Notes: generated by a model not told the origin, from the sequence alone. 64,000 bases of DNA from DASSUW01 sp963835525 (GCA_963835525.1 CAWIFM010000003.1:744001-808000), one strand, 5' to 3'. Shown: positions 8,356-16,349, numbered from the stretch's first letter. A program made the numbers and translations.

Positions 8356-8716
8356 GGGCTTCCTCCGCCGCCTGGATGACGAACTCGAGGTCCATGCCCG
8401 CCGAGGCGGCCACCGCCGCCGCCACCACGCCCTCGACCAGCGGTGCGTCGGCGAGCCGGGCGCGGTCGCCGTCGCCGTCGAGGACGGCGCGCACGGTGAG
8501 GATCGCGCTGCCGAGGTCGCCGAGGATGACGACGCCGTCGCCGGTCTCGGCGGTGTCGATCGCGACGCGCACGCGGGCGCCGTCGGTGCCGAGACCGCCG
8601 TCCACGTCGCCGCCCGCCGCCTCGATCCGCACGTCCGGCCCGGCCATCTGGCGCGCCAGCGCGGCCGCGCCCGCCGCGATGTCGCGGCTATGCGAGACGA
8701 TGACGATCCCGACCAT
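8336..8716 (-). CDS. dhaM: Dihydroxyacetone kinase phosphotransfer subunit DhaM (EIIA-Man type)
   Basis: Carries phosphate from HPr to DhaL-ADP. Signature VGIVIVSHSRDIAAG has the active His near residue 9-10, and GDGVVILGDLGSA is the typical second strand. At 126 residues it holds only the EIIA domain; E. coli DhaM has HPr-like and EI-like domains fused, which here are supplied by separate ptsH and ptsI. The ATG at 8716 has no Shine-Dalgarno, but a TACTTT -10 element ends 11 bp upstream, suggesting a very short leader. The operator at 8742-8760 covers the upstream part of this promoter. Confidence 0.92.
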   Translation of the reverse strand: MVGIVIVSHSRDIAAGAAALARQMAGPDVRIEAAGGDVDGGLGTDGARVRVAIDTAETGDGVVILGDLGSAILTVRAVLDGDGDRARLADAPLVEGVVAAAVAASAGMDLEFVIQAAEEARGYSKL

Positions 8717-8726
8717 GGGTGGAGTC

Positions 8727-8733
8727 TAAAGTA
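8727..8733. promoter_or_regulatory. Overlapping divergent -10 elements (iclR and dhaM)
   Basis: The seven bases TAAAGTA read TAAAGT on the top strand (5' leader of about 11 nt for the regulator gene) and TACTTT on the bottom strand (about 5 nt leader for dhaM). Only one polymerase could open this site at a time. No convincing -35 is seen for either. Assignment is by position and consensus only. Confidence 0.45.
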
Positions 8734-8741
8734 TCGAAGAC

Positions 8742-8760
8742 GATTCGACAATGCCGAATC
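8742..8760. promoter_or_regulatory. Near-perfect palindrome over the regulator start codon, IclR operator (copy 2)
   Basis: GATTCGAC-AAT-GCCGAATC differs from the copy at 3968-3986 by one arm base and the spacer. It contains the ATG (8751-8753) of the IclR gene and lies directly upstream of the dhaM -10, so one bound dimer could repress both iclR and dhaM-ptsH. Confidence 0.7.
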
Positions 8761-9542
8761 CTGAACAACAGCTGAAAGCCTCGAGCCGGCGGGGCACGAT
8801 CCAGTCCGTCGACCGTGCCGCGCGCATCCTGAAGGCGCTGGCGTCCGGCCCGCGGCGGCTCGGCGTGTCGCAGCTCGCGGACCAGCTCGACCTCCAGCGC
8901 CCGACCGTCCACGGGCTGCTCCAGACGCTCCAGGCGCACGGCTTCGTCGAGCAGGACCGCGACTCCGACAAGTACCAGCTCGCGGCCGGGCTGCTCCATC
9001 TCGGCACCTCCTTCCTCGACCACAACGAGCTGCGCGCCCGCTCGCTCGTGCACGCCGAGCGTCTGGCCACCGAGACCGGCGAGGCCGTCCGCGTCGGCGT
9101 CATGCACGGCTCGTCCGTGGTCGTGGTCCACCACGTGTTCCGCCCCGACACGGCGTTCCAGGTGCTCGAGGTCGGCGCCCAGCTGCCGGCGCACGCGAGC
9201 GCGCTCGGCAAGGCCATGCTGGCCTGGGCCGCGCCCGGGGCGCTCGAGGAGCTCACCGCCGAGCCGCTGCCGCGGCTCACCCAGAAGACGCTGACGGCGG
9301 CCGGTCTGCTCGAGGAGCTCGATCAGGTGCGCGAGCGCGGCATCGCGCGGGAGCGCGACGAGGCGGTGCTCGGCGAGTCCAGCCTCGCCGCGCCGATCTT
9401 CGACCACGCCGGCCACGCAGTCGGCGCCATCGGCGTCGTCGGAGACACCCCGCGACTGCTCCCGCGCGCCGCGCCGAAGCGAGTCGTCACCTCGGTCGCC
9501 GACGCTGCCCGGTCGATCTCGCGCGAGCTCGGGGCCCGCTAG
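8751..9542 (+). CDS. IclR-family transcriptional regulator of the dha genes
   Basis: 263 residues: an N-terminal winged helix-turn-helix (about 15-75, with QSVDRAARILKAL and RLGVSQLADQL) and a C-terminal GAF-like effector domain (about 90-255; HASALGKAMLAW and GLLEELDQVRERG are typical). ATG 8751 is the only start giving a whole N-terminus; there is no ribosome site, so the message is probably leaderless or nearly so. It probably senses dihydroxyacetone, glycerol or a related metabolite and represses both arms of the dha locus; effector and sign of control are inference. Its stop codon TAG is formed by the end of the repeat element at 9539-9640. Confidence 0.88.
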   Translation: MPNPEQQLKASSRRGTIQSVDRAARILKALASGPRRLGVSQLADQLDLQRPTVHGLLQTLQAHGFVEQDRDSDKYQLAAGLLHLGTSFLDHNELRARSLVHAERLATETGEAVRVGVMHGSSVVVVHHVFRPDTAFQVLEVGAQLPAHASALGKAMLAWAAPGALEELTAEPLPRLTQKTLTAAGLLEELDQVRERGIARERDEAVLGESSLAAPIFDHAGHAVGAIGVVGDTPRLLPRAAPKRVVTSVADAARSISRELGAR

Positions 9543-9640
9543 TACATCCGGTCGTAGGTACCGCGCATAACCGGTGGAGTCCGGGTCAGCTGCGGGCCGG
9601 GCCCGCCGGAATGCGTGGTACTTGCGGCCGGGTGTACTAG
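9539..9640. repeat. CTAG-bounded palindromic element, copy A (MITE/REP-like)
   Basis: About 102 bp with inverted ends CTAGTACA...TGTACTAG. Nearly the whole element folds on itself: the first ~45 bases pair with the last ~45, with mostly G.U-compatible mismatches, leaving a loop of a few bases. The left CTAG supplies the stop of iclR and the right CTAG the stop of the convergent dehydrogenase gene. Removing the element and one CTAG would rejoin the two genes at a single shared CTAG. A related inverted copy lies at 42278-42416, with 27 identical bases in a row (9591-9617 here). As RNA it would make a strong bidirectional terminator. Confidence 0.75.
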
Positions 9641-10891
9641 AGCGAGGCGCGGAGGATCGCGCCGAGGTCCTCGGCGCCCGCCTCGCGCGGCGACACGACC
9701 AGCAGCCGCTGCTGCTTCAGTGCGCCCTCGACCAGGGCGTCCACGTCCTCGACGTCGTAGCCGAGCTCGCGGATGCCGGTCGGCGAGTCCGACGTCGCGC
9801 ATGAGCTCGAGCAGCAGGTCCGGGAGCGTGTTCTCGTCCGCGTCGGGGAGCGGCTCGCCGGCCAGCAGCTCGGCGGCGCGGCGGTGGCGGTCGGGCGCGG
9901 CCTCGTAGGTGAAGCGGAAGGCGGCCGGGGCGGTGACGATCACCGACTGGCCGTGCGGGACGAACGCGTGGTCGTCCGGATAGCCCGGCGGCCGGTAGGA
10001 GTGCTTGAGCCCGGCGATCGGATACGCGCAGGCGTGCGGGATGTGCACGCCGGCGGCCCCGAACCCGATGCCCGCCAGCGACGCGGCCAGCATCATCCAG
10101 CCGCGCGCCTCTTCGTCCCCGCCGACGGCGTCGCGCAGGTAGCGCCCGCCGTACTCGAGCGCCTTGGCCGACCAGATGTCCGAGATCGGCGTCGACCCCT
10201 GGTAGGGCGGCCGGTCGCCGGGCGAGTCGGGCCGCTCGCGCTCCGAGTAGGGCTTGGCGACGAACGACTCGGCGGCGTGGCAGATGACGTCGAGCCCGCA
10301 CGAGGCGACCACCTCGGGCGGCAGCGACGCGGTCAGCTCGGGATCCACGATCGCCTGGGCGGGCCGCAGGTGGCGATGCGAGATCCCCGTCTTCACGTGC
10401 TGCTCAGGGATGTCGAGGATCGCCACGGTGGTCGCCTCGGCGCCCGAGCCGCACGTGGTCGGGATCGCGAGCAGCGGCATCAGCGGCCCCGGCGGCTTGC
10501 GGCCCTCGCCGACCGGCGCGTTGACGTACTCCATGATCTCGCCGCCGTGGGTGGCGATCAGGTCGGACACCTTCGCGGTGTCGATGCTGGAGCCGCCGCC
10601 GATCCCGACGAAGCCGTCGAAGCCGCCCTCGACGGCGAAGGCGGCGGCCTCGGCGAACGAGTCGGCTGTCGGCTCGACCCGCGCGCGGTCCCACACCTCG
10701 ACCGAGATCCCCGCCGCCTCGACCGACTCGCGCACGCGGCCGGTGATGCCGGCCCCGGCCACTCCGGGGTCCGAGACCAGCATCGCCCGCTTCACACCCA
10801 GCCGCTCGAGCTCCCAGCCGGCGTCGGCGGCCGCCCCGCGGCCGTACTTCAGCGGCGTCGCCTCGAGCGTGAAGATCTGCTCGCGCGTCAC
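9637..10891 (-). CDS. Iron-containing alcohol dehydrogenase, hydroxyacid-oxoacid transhydrogenase-like (one frameshift)
   Basis: Resembles hydroxyacid-oxoacid transhydrogenase (oxidises 4-hydroxybutyrate while reducing 2-oxoglutarate): YGRGAAADAG start, GIGGGSSIDTAK nucleotide loop, AIPTTCGSGAE, the PPYQGSTPISDIW insert characteristic of this subfamily, and metal-binding His in CHAAES and HIPHACAYP. Translation from ATG 10891 is clean to ELMRDVGL, then shifts. Dropping one base near 9784 continues as PTGIRELGYDV...AILRASL and stops at the CTAG 9637-9640, giving the expected ~417 residues. The raw frame instead runs through the repeat to 9539. Either a decayed gene or, more likely, a sequence error. 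The ATG overlaps the MFS stop (ATGA). Confidence 0.8.
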
Positions 10892-12267
10892 CTCGTCTCA
10901 GCCGGCTCGCGGAACCGCTCGCGGTCGAACCGGCGCTCGCGCACCAGCTCGCGCTCCTCGTCCTCGTCCTCGTGCACGTCCTTGTGGAGCGTCTCGGGCG
11001 CGAGCAGCGTCGCGATCACCGAGACCAGGCCGAGGCCGACCATGTAGAGCGCGACCAGCATCGGGTCTCCGCCATTGGCGGCCAGCAGCGCGGTCGCGAT
11101 CAGGGGCGCGAAGCCGCCCGCGAACACCGACGCGAGCTGGTAGCCCAGCGAAGCGCCGCTGTAGCGCACGCGCGTGCCGAACAGCTCAGAGAAGTAGGCG
11201 GCCTGCGGTCCGTACATGAGGTCGTGGCCGAGATTGATACCGATCGCGATCGAGATCCAGATCAGCACCGGCGACTCGGTGTTGATCAGCCCGAACAGCG
11301 GGAACGCCCACAGCGTCGTGATCACGGCGCCCGCGAGGTAGAGGGGCTTGCGGCCGAAGCGATCGGACAGGTGGCCCCACAGCGGCACGGTGACCAGGCC
11401 GAGCGCCGCGGCGATGATCACGCCGGTCAGCATCGTGCCCTTGGCCAGGCCGAGCTCCTCCTCGCCGTAGGCGAGCACGAAGACGGTGAGGATGTAGAAG
11501 CAGCCGTTCTCCCCGACGCGCATGCCCATCGCCGTCAGCACCTCGCGCGGGTACTTGCGCACGACGTCCACGATCGGCTTCGGAGCCTCGGTCTTGGTCT
11601 CCTTGACGCGCTCGAACGCCGGCGACTCCATGATCCTGAGCCGGATGAACAGGCCGACGACGACGAGGATCGCGCTGGCCAGGAACGGCACGCGCCAGCC
11701 CCACGACATGAAGGCGGCCTCCGACGTGATCGCCTGCACGAGCGCGAAGGCGCCGGTCGACAGCAGCAGGCCCGCGGGCACGCCCATCTGCGGCCAGGCG
11801 CCGAAGAAGCCGCGGCGTCCCTTCGGCGCGTGCTCGACGGACATGAGCACCGCGCCGCCCCACTCGCCGCCGACGCCGATGCCCTGTGCGAACCGCAGCA
11901 CGACGAGCAGGATCGGCGCCATGAGGCCGATCGAGGTGAACGTCGGCAGCACGCCGATGAGGAACGTCGCGATCCCCATGATGAGCAGCGACAGCACGAG
12001 CATCGACTTGCGGCCGATGCGGTCGCCGAAGTGCCCGAACACGACGCCGCCGATCGGGCGCGCGGCGAAGCCCACCGCGTAGGTGCCGAGAGCCAGCAGC
12101 GTGCCGATCAGCGGCTCGGACTCGGGGAAGAACAGCTCCCCGAAGACCAGCGCGGCGGCCGTGCCGTACAGGAAGAAGTCGTACCACTCGATGGTGGTCC
12201 CGATGAAGCTGGCGGTAGCGACCTTCTTGATCGATTGAGTCCCGCCCCCACGCTCAGCAGCGTCCAT
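10888..12267 (-). CDS. MFS transporter, metabolite:H+ symporter (MHS) family
   Basis: 459-residue, 12-helix secondary transporter of the ShiA/ProP/KgtP type, importing an organic acid or zwitterion with protons. The loop 2-3 signature GHFGDRIGRKSMLV (about residues 80-93) and its repeat HLSDRFGRKPLYL (about 290-302) are present, as is the MHS start TIEWYDFFLYGT. It is coupled to the downstream transhydrogenase-like enzyme by an ATGA overlap, suggesting uptake of that enzyme's hydroxyacid. ATG 12267 has a GAGG ribosome site buried in the hairpin at 12268-12304. The His-rich/charged C-terminus (DVHEDEDEERELV) is cytosolic. Confidence 0.88.
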   Translation of the reverse strand: MDAAERGGGTQSIKKVATASFIGTTIEWYDFFLYGTAAALVFGELFFPESEPLIGTLLALGTYAVGFAARPIGGVVFGHFGDRIGRKSMLVLSLLIMGIATFLIGVLPTFTSIGLMAPILLVVLRFAQGIGVGGEWGGAVLMSVEHAPKGRRGFFGAWPQMGVPAGLLLSTGAFALVQAITSEAAFMSWGWRVPFLASAILVVVGLFIRLRIMESPAFERVKETKTEAPKPIVDVVRKYPREVLTAMGMRVGENGCFYILTVFVLAYGEEELGLAKGTMLTGVIIAAALGLVTVPLWGHLSDRFGRKPLYLAGAVITTLWAFPLFGLINTESPVLIWISIAIGINLGHDLMYGPQAAYFSELFGTRVRYSGASLGYQLASVFAGGFAPLIATALLAANGGDPMLVALYMVGLGLVSVIATLLAPETLHKDVHEDEDEERELVRERRFDRERFREPAETR

Positions 12268-12304
12268 GGTTCCTCGCCTCCCTCGGTCAGGTAACCGAGG
12301 AACG
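12268..12304 (-). promoter_or_regulatory. Two alternative hairpins over the MFS ribosome-binding site
   Basis: On the message strand, GTTCCTCG (12303-12296) can pair with CGAGGAAC (12276-12269), hiding the GAGG site just before the ATG. Alternatively CCTCGGT (12300-12294) can pair with ACCGAGG (12287-12281) around a 6-base loop, leaving the site free. The two stems share bases and exclude each other. Could be a translational switch, or part of a terminator for the upstream vwa operon. Seen in sequence; function inferred. Confidence 0.45.
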
Positions 12305-12313
12305 GCCTACCCA

Positions 12314-13288
12314 TCACAGAGGACGACCGAACCAGGCGAGGGAGAGCGCGCCGCCGGCCAGCAGGAGCACGATGGCGCCGCCGGCGAAGGCGGCCGTGAC
12401 CTCGCGCTCGACCGGCCGCGAGGAGAGCCGGGTGCCCAAGTTGGCGTAGATGGACTCGAGCCGCGCCGCGTCGGGCGCCGCGAAGTAGCGACCGCCGGTG
12501 ATGCGGGCGATCTCCCGCAGCGTCTCGGTGTCGGGCGGCACCAGGATGCGCTGGAGGCCGCCGAACTGGTCGCGCACCTCGACCTCGCCGGACGGCGTGC
12601 CCAGCGCGATCGCGAAGATCGGGACCTTCAGCCGCTGCGCCTCGCGCGCGACCTCGAGCGGCGAGATGCTGCTCTGCGTGTCCTTGCCGTCCGACAGCAG
12701 CACGAGCACGGCGGGCAGCCGCCGCGTCCCCGTCCCGCGCTCGTTCGGCACCGGCGCCCGCGCCAGCTCGAGCGCGCGCTGGAGGCCGACGGCCATCGCG
12801 GTGCCACCCTCCGCCTGCAGGCGGTCGAGCGCCCCGCGCACCGGCGAGCGGTCGGTGGTGGGCGGCGCCTGGATCTGCGCGAAGTCGGCGAAGGTGACCA
12901 TCCCGAGGCGGAACGCGTCGGGCAGCTCGTCGGTCAGCCGTCGCGCGGCCTTGACGGCCGCGGTCAGCCGGTCGGGCTCGACGTCGTTGGCGTTCATCGA
13001 GCCCGAGATGTCGGTGACCATCACGACGGTCGCCGCCCGCTGCGGCGCCGCCACCGTGCGCTGCGGCCGCGCGAGGGCGATGACCAGCGTGGCGAGCGCG
13101 AGCAGGATCAGCAGCGGCGGGATGTGACGGCGCCAGCCCGGGCGGGCGGTGACGAGGTTGGGGAGCAGCGCCGGGTTCGCGAAGGTCGTCGCCTCGCGCC
13201 GGCGCCGCCGCTGCATCGACAGGTAGGCGAGCGCGGCCAGCGGGATCAGCACCAGCCCGGCGAGCATGATCGGCTCGCGGAAGCTCAT
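12314..13288 (-). CDS. VWA-domain membrane protein, BatA-like (second copy)
   Basis: 324 residues: N-terminal anchor (about 8-26), second helix (about 57-76), then a von Willebrand A domain from about 86 with the MIDAS motif DISGSM and a threonine-type TAMAVGL loop, and a final C-terminal helix (about 298-318). This is the BatA/Aerotolerance layout found beside MoxR ATPases, where the complex is thought to assemble or protect envelope enzymes. It is a paralogue of 14348-15316 with the same domain order and C-terminal EVTAAFAGGA motif. ATG 13288 lies in an ATGA made by a 47-bp duplication (13284-13356). Confidence 0.85.
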   Translation of the reverse strand: MSFREPIMLAGLVLIPLAALAYLSMQRRRRREATTFANPALLPNLVTARPGWRRHIPPLLILLALATLVIALARPQRTVAAPQRAATVVMVTDISGSMNANDVEPDRLTAAVKAARRLTDELPDAFRLGMVTFADFAQIQAPPTTDRSPVRGALDRLQAEGGTAMAVGLQRALELARAPVPNERGTGTRRLPAVLVLLSDGKDTQSSISPLEVAREAQRLKVPIFAIALGTPSGEVEVRDQFGGLQRILVPPDTETLREIARITGGRYFAAPDAARLESIYANLGTRLSSRPVEREVTAAFAGGAIVLLLAGGALSLAWFGRPL

Positions 13289-13356
13289 GCCAGCGACTCC
13301 CGGTCGTCGCCAACGACGACCCGTGGCCTTCTCATGCCAGCGACTCCCTGTCGTCG
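13284..13356. repeat. 47-bp-offset tandem duplication at the DUF58-VWA junction
   Basis: CTCATGCCAGCGACTCCC followed by nGTCGTCG occurs at 13284-13309 and 13331-13356 (25 of 26 bases). On the coding strand the duplication inserts a 16-codon open frame (13335 to 13285, beginning MRRPRVVV and ending DDRESLA like the DUF58 C-terminus) whose ATG overlaps the DUF58 stop and whose TGA overlaps the VWA start, keeping ATGA coupling on both sides. Confidence 0.7.
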
Positions 13357-14339
13357 TCAGAGACAGGCGGGCGCGGACGGCCCGCTCGCGCCGCCGCCAC
13401 CGCGCGCGCCGGCGAGGTCGCCCGCAGCGCCGCCTCGCCGCGCCGCAGGTGGGCGGCGAGGTCGCGCAGCCAGTCACCCTCGGTTGACAGCACGAGGTGG
13501 TCGGCGCCGGCGCGGCGCAGCGTGGCCGCGACCTCCTCGCGCTCCTCGGCCGCCGCCTTCGCGAAGCGGCGCCGCACGCTGCGGCGGCTGGTGTTGACCT
13601 GGAGCTGGCGTCCGGTCTCGGGATCGACCAGCCAGAGGTCGCCCATCGGGGTCAGCTCCATCTCGCGCGGGTCGCGGATCTCGACGGCGAGCACGCCGTG
13701 GCGCGCGCGCAGCGCCCGGATCGGCCCCTCCCAGTCGCGCCCGCCGCGGAAGTCCGAGACCAGCACCACCAGGCCGCGCTGGCGGGCGACGGCGGCGGTG
13801 GCCGCGATCGCGGCGCCCAGCGAGGTGGCGCCGGCGCCGTCCTCCTCGGGCTCCCGGCGCAGCTCGGCCAGCAGCTGGAGCAGCCCGATGCGGCCCTGGC
13901 GGGGGCGCATCACCTTCGGGGAGCCCCCGCCGAACGCCACCACGCCGAGCCGGTTGCCGCGCCGGCTCGCCACGTGGCCGATCGCGATCGCCACGCCCTC
14001 GGCGACGTCGGCCTTGCGGCGCTCGGCCGTGCCGAAGGTCATCGAGGCCGAGGTGTCGAGCACCAGCCAGGCGGTCAATGCGCGCTCGCCGACGTGCACG
14101 CGCACGTGCGGCTCGCGCATGCGCGCGGTCACGTTCCAGTCGATGTGGCGGACGTCGTCGCCCGGGAAGTAGGGGCGGATCATGGCCAGCTCGGTGCCGG
14201 CCCCGACCTGCGGGGTCAGGTGCTCGCCCGGCACGAGGCTCTCCACGCGCCGCAGCACGGCGAGGTCGAGCGAGCGCAGGACGGCGGGCGGGACCGGTCC
14301 GGGCCCGGGCCGCTCGGGCGTGCGCTCCACGGCCGGCAT
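13332..14339 (-). CDS. DUF58-domain protein of the MoxR/VWA cluster
   Basis: 335 residues, soluble. The DUF58 core is recognised by VGAGTELAMIRPYFPGDDVRHIDWNVTAR (the GDDxRxIDW signature is at about residues 62-70) and a degenerate VWA fold with VLDTSASM. Family members sit between MoxR ATPase and membrane VWA proteins and are thought to be part of a MoxR-assisted assembly machine. ATG 14339 begins 8 bp after the first VWA gene. The C-terminus is basic and Ala-rich. Exact biochemical role is unknown for the family. Confidence 0.88.
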   Translation of the reverse strand: MPAVERTPERPGPGPVPPAVLRSLDLAVLRRVESLVPGEHLTPQVGAGTELAMIRPYFPGDDVRHIDWNVTARMREPHVRVHVGERALTAWLVLDTSASMTFGTAERRKADVAEGVAIAIGHVASRRGNRLGVVAFGGGSPKVMRPRQGRIGLLQLLAELRREPEEDGAGATSLGAAIAATAAVARQRGLVVLVSDFRGGRDWEGPIRALRARHGVLAVEIRDPREMELTPMGDLWLVDPETGRQLQVNTSRRSVRRRFAKAAAEEREEVAATLRRAGADHLVLSTEGDWLRDLAAHLRRGEAALRATSPARAVAAARAGRPRPPVSDDDRESLA

Positions 14340-14347
14340 TCCTCGCC

Positions 14348-15316
14348 TCACGGCAGCCGCCCACCGCGCGCCATCGCCGCGACCATGCCGAACACCAGCA
14401 GCGCCAGGGCGCCGCCGGCGAACGCCGCGGTCACCTCCTGCTTCTCGTGCTTGGTCGCCAGCCGCGTGCCGAGGCTGCGGTAGATCTCGGTCAGGCGCTG
14501 CGCGTCGGCGGCCTCGTAGAAGCGGCCGCGCGTCTCGCGCGCGATCTCCTGCAGCGTCGTGGTGTCGGGCGGCACCGGCTCGCGCCACGTGGTGCCGTCC
14601 TTGCGCGTGTGCTCGATGAATCCCTGCTGGGTCCCGAGAGCGACCGTGTAGACCGGGATCCGCAGCCGGCGGGCGCGCTCGGCGACCGTGATCGGATCCT
14701 CGTCGCCGGCCGTGTTGGCGCCGTCGGACAGGAGCACGACCGCGGCCGGCAGGCGCTGCGGCAGGCCGAGCTCGTTGGCCACCCGTGTGCGGGCGGCCTC
14801 GAGCCCGAGCGCGAGGCCGTCGCCCATCGCGGTCCTGCCGCCGAAGGCGAGCCCTTCGAGACCGGCGCGCACGCGCGCCTTGTCCGTCGTCGGCTCCACC
14901 AGCAGCTCGGCCGTGGTGCCGAACCCGACGAGCCCGAGCCGGAAGTCGCGCGGCAGCTTGTCGGCCAGCGCGCGGCCGGCCTCCTTGGCGGCGGTCAGGC
15001 GGTCCGGGTTCACGTCGGCGGCGAACATCGAGCCGGACGTGTCGGTGACCATCACCACCATCGCCTGCCGCTGCTCGGCCGCCACCGTGCGCTCCGGCCG
15101 GCCGAGCGCGATCAGCAGCGCGATCAGGGCGAGCAGGGCGAGCAGCGCCGGGATGTGGCGCGTCCAGCCCACGCGCGCGGCCACCGAGGCGAGCACGTCG
15201 ACGTTCGTGTAGCGCACGGCGAAGCGGCGCTGCCGGCGCTGCGCGGCGACGTAGGCGACCAGCGCGAGGGGGACGAGCGCCAGCCCCACCAGCAGGAGCG
15301 GCTCCCGGAACGTCAT
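14348..15316 (-). CDS. VWA-domain membrane protein, BatA-like (first copy)
   Basis: 322 residues with an N-terminal helix (about 8-25), a second helix (57-73), the VWA MIDAS site DTSGSM (about 91), a TAMGDGL threonine loop, the Asp in LLSDGAN, and a C-terminal helix (about 298-315) followed by a short basic tail. Same architecture as 12314-13288, so the operon carries a duplicated BatA-type subunit on either side of DUF58. The ATG 15316 abuts the MoxR stop directly. Likely metal-dependent protein-protein contact in the envelope. Confidence 0.87.
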   Translation of the reverse strand: MTFREPLLLVGLALVPLALVAYVAAQRRQRRFAVRYTNVDVLASVAARVGWTRHIPALLALLALIALLIALGRPERTVAAEQRQAMVVMVTDTSGSMFAADVNPDRLTAAKEAGRALADKLPRDFRLGLVGFGTTAELLVEPTTDKARVRAGLEGLAFGGRTAMGDGLALGLEAARTRVANELGLPQRLPAAVVLLSDGANTAGDEDPITVAERARRLRIPVYTVALGTQQGFIEHTRKDGTTWREPVPPDTTTLQEIARETRGRFYEAADAQRLTEIYRSLGTRLATKHEKQEVTAAFAGGALALLVFGMVAAMARGGRLP

Positions 15317-16342
15317 CTACCTCGCGTGCCCCTCCGCCAGCTCGATCCGCGGCATCGGGACCTTCTCGAGCACGTCGTCGAGCACCCGATCGGCGTCCAC
15401 GCCGGCGGCCAGCGCCTCGTAGGTGAGCACGAGCCGGTGGCGCAGCACGTCGCGCGCAAGGTCGCGCACGTCGATCGGCAGCAGGTAGTCGCGCCCGCGC
15501 AGCAGGGCCAGCGCGCGCCCGGCGTGGATCAGGTTGATCGAGCCGCGCGGGCTGGCGCCGAACTCGACCCAGCCCTGCTCGCCGGGGTCGCGGGTCGACG
15601 TGGTGAGCGAGACGGCGTACTCCATCACCCGGCGGTCGACGTAGACGCTCTGGGCGGCCTTCTGGTGGTCGGCGAGCGTCTCCGGCGACAGCACCTGGCG
15701 GGCCTGCGCGCCGCCGTCGAGCGAGCGCTCGACCACCGCGACCTCGTCGCGCGGGGCCGGATAGTCGACCACGAGCTTGAACATGAAGCGGTCGACCTGC
15801 GCCTCGGGCAGCGGGTAGGTGCCCTCGGACTCGATCGGGTTCTGGGTGGCCATCACGAGGAACGGCTCCGGCACCTTGTGCGTGTCGTGTCCGATCGTCA
15901 CCTGGCGCTCCTGCATGACCTCCAACAGCGCCGACTGCACCTTCGCGGGCGCACGGTTGATCTCGTCGGCGAGCAGGAAGTTGCAGAACACGGGGCCGAG
16001 CTCGGTGTCGAACCCGCCGGTGTCCGCCCGGTAGATGCGGGTGCCGACGAGATCGGCGGGCACGAGGTCGGGCGTGAACTGGAGCCGCTTGAACGAGCCG
16101 CCGAGCACGTCCGCCACGGTCTTGATCGTGAGCGTCTTGGCCAGGCCGGGCACGCCCTCGAGCAGCACGTGGCCGCCGGCGAGCAGCGCCACGAGCACGC
16201 GCTCGAGCATCGCCTCCTGGCCCACGATCACGCGCTTGATCTCGAACAGCCCGTTCTCCAGCGCGTCATGGGCAGCCCGGGCGGGGCGGGGATCCTCATC
16301 CTCGCTCCCCAATGCCCGCAGCCGCCGATCGTCCGCTGTCAT
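15317..16342 (-). CDS. MoxR-family AAA+ ATPase
   Basis: Chaperone-like AAA+ ATPase of 341 residues. Walker A is GVPGLAKT (about residues 61-68), Walker B LLADEIN (about 129-135), sensor 1 MATQNP, and the lid domain follows YPLPEAQVDRFMFK. MoxR proteins work with VWA and DUF58 partners, which are the next three genes, so the set forms one machine. Start ATG 16342 lies 7 bp after the HtrA-like gene, so the serine protease is probably co-transcribed. Confidence 0.92.
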   Translation of the reverse strand: MTADDRRLRALGSEDEDPRPARAAHDALENGLFEIKRVIVGQEAMLERVLVALLAGGHVLLEGVPGLAKTLTIKTVADVLGGSFKRLQFTPDLVPADLVGTRIYRADTGGFDTELGPVFCNFLLADEINRAPAKVQSALLEVMQERQVTIGHDTHKVPEPFLVMATQNPIESEGTYPLPEAQVDRFMFKLVVDYPAPRDEVAVVERSLDGGAQARQVLSPETLADHQKAAQSVYVDRRVMEYAVSLTTSTRDPGEQGWVEFGASPRGSINLIHAGRALALLRGRDYLLPIDVRDLARDVLRHRLVLTYEALAAGVDADRVLDDVLEKVPMPRIELAEGHAR

Positions 16343-16349
16343 GTCTCTC

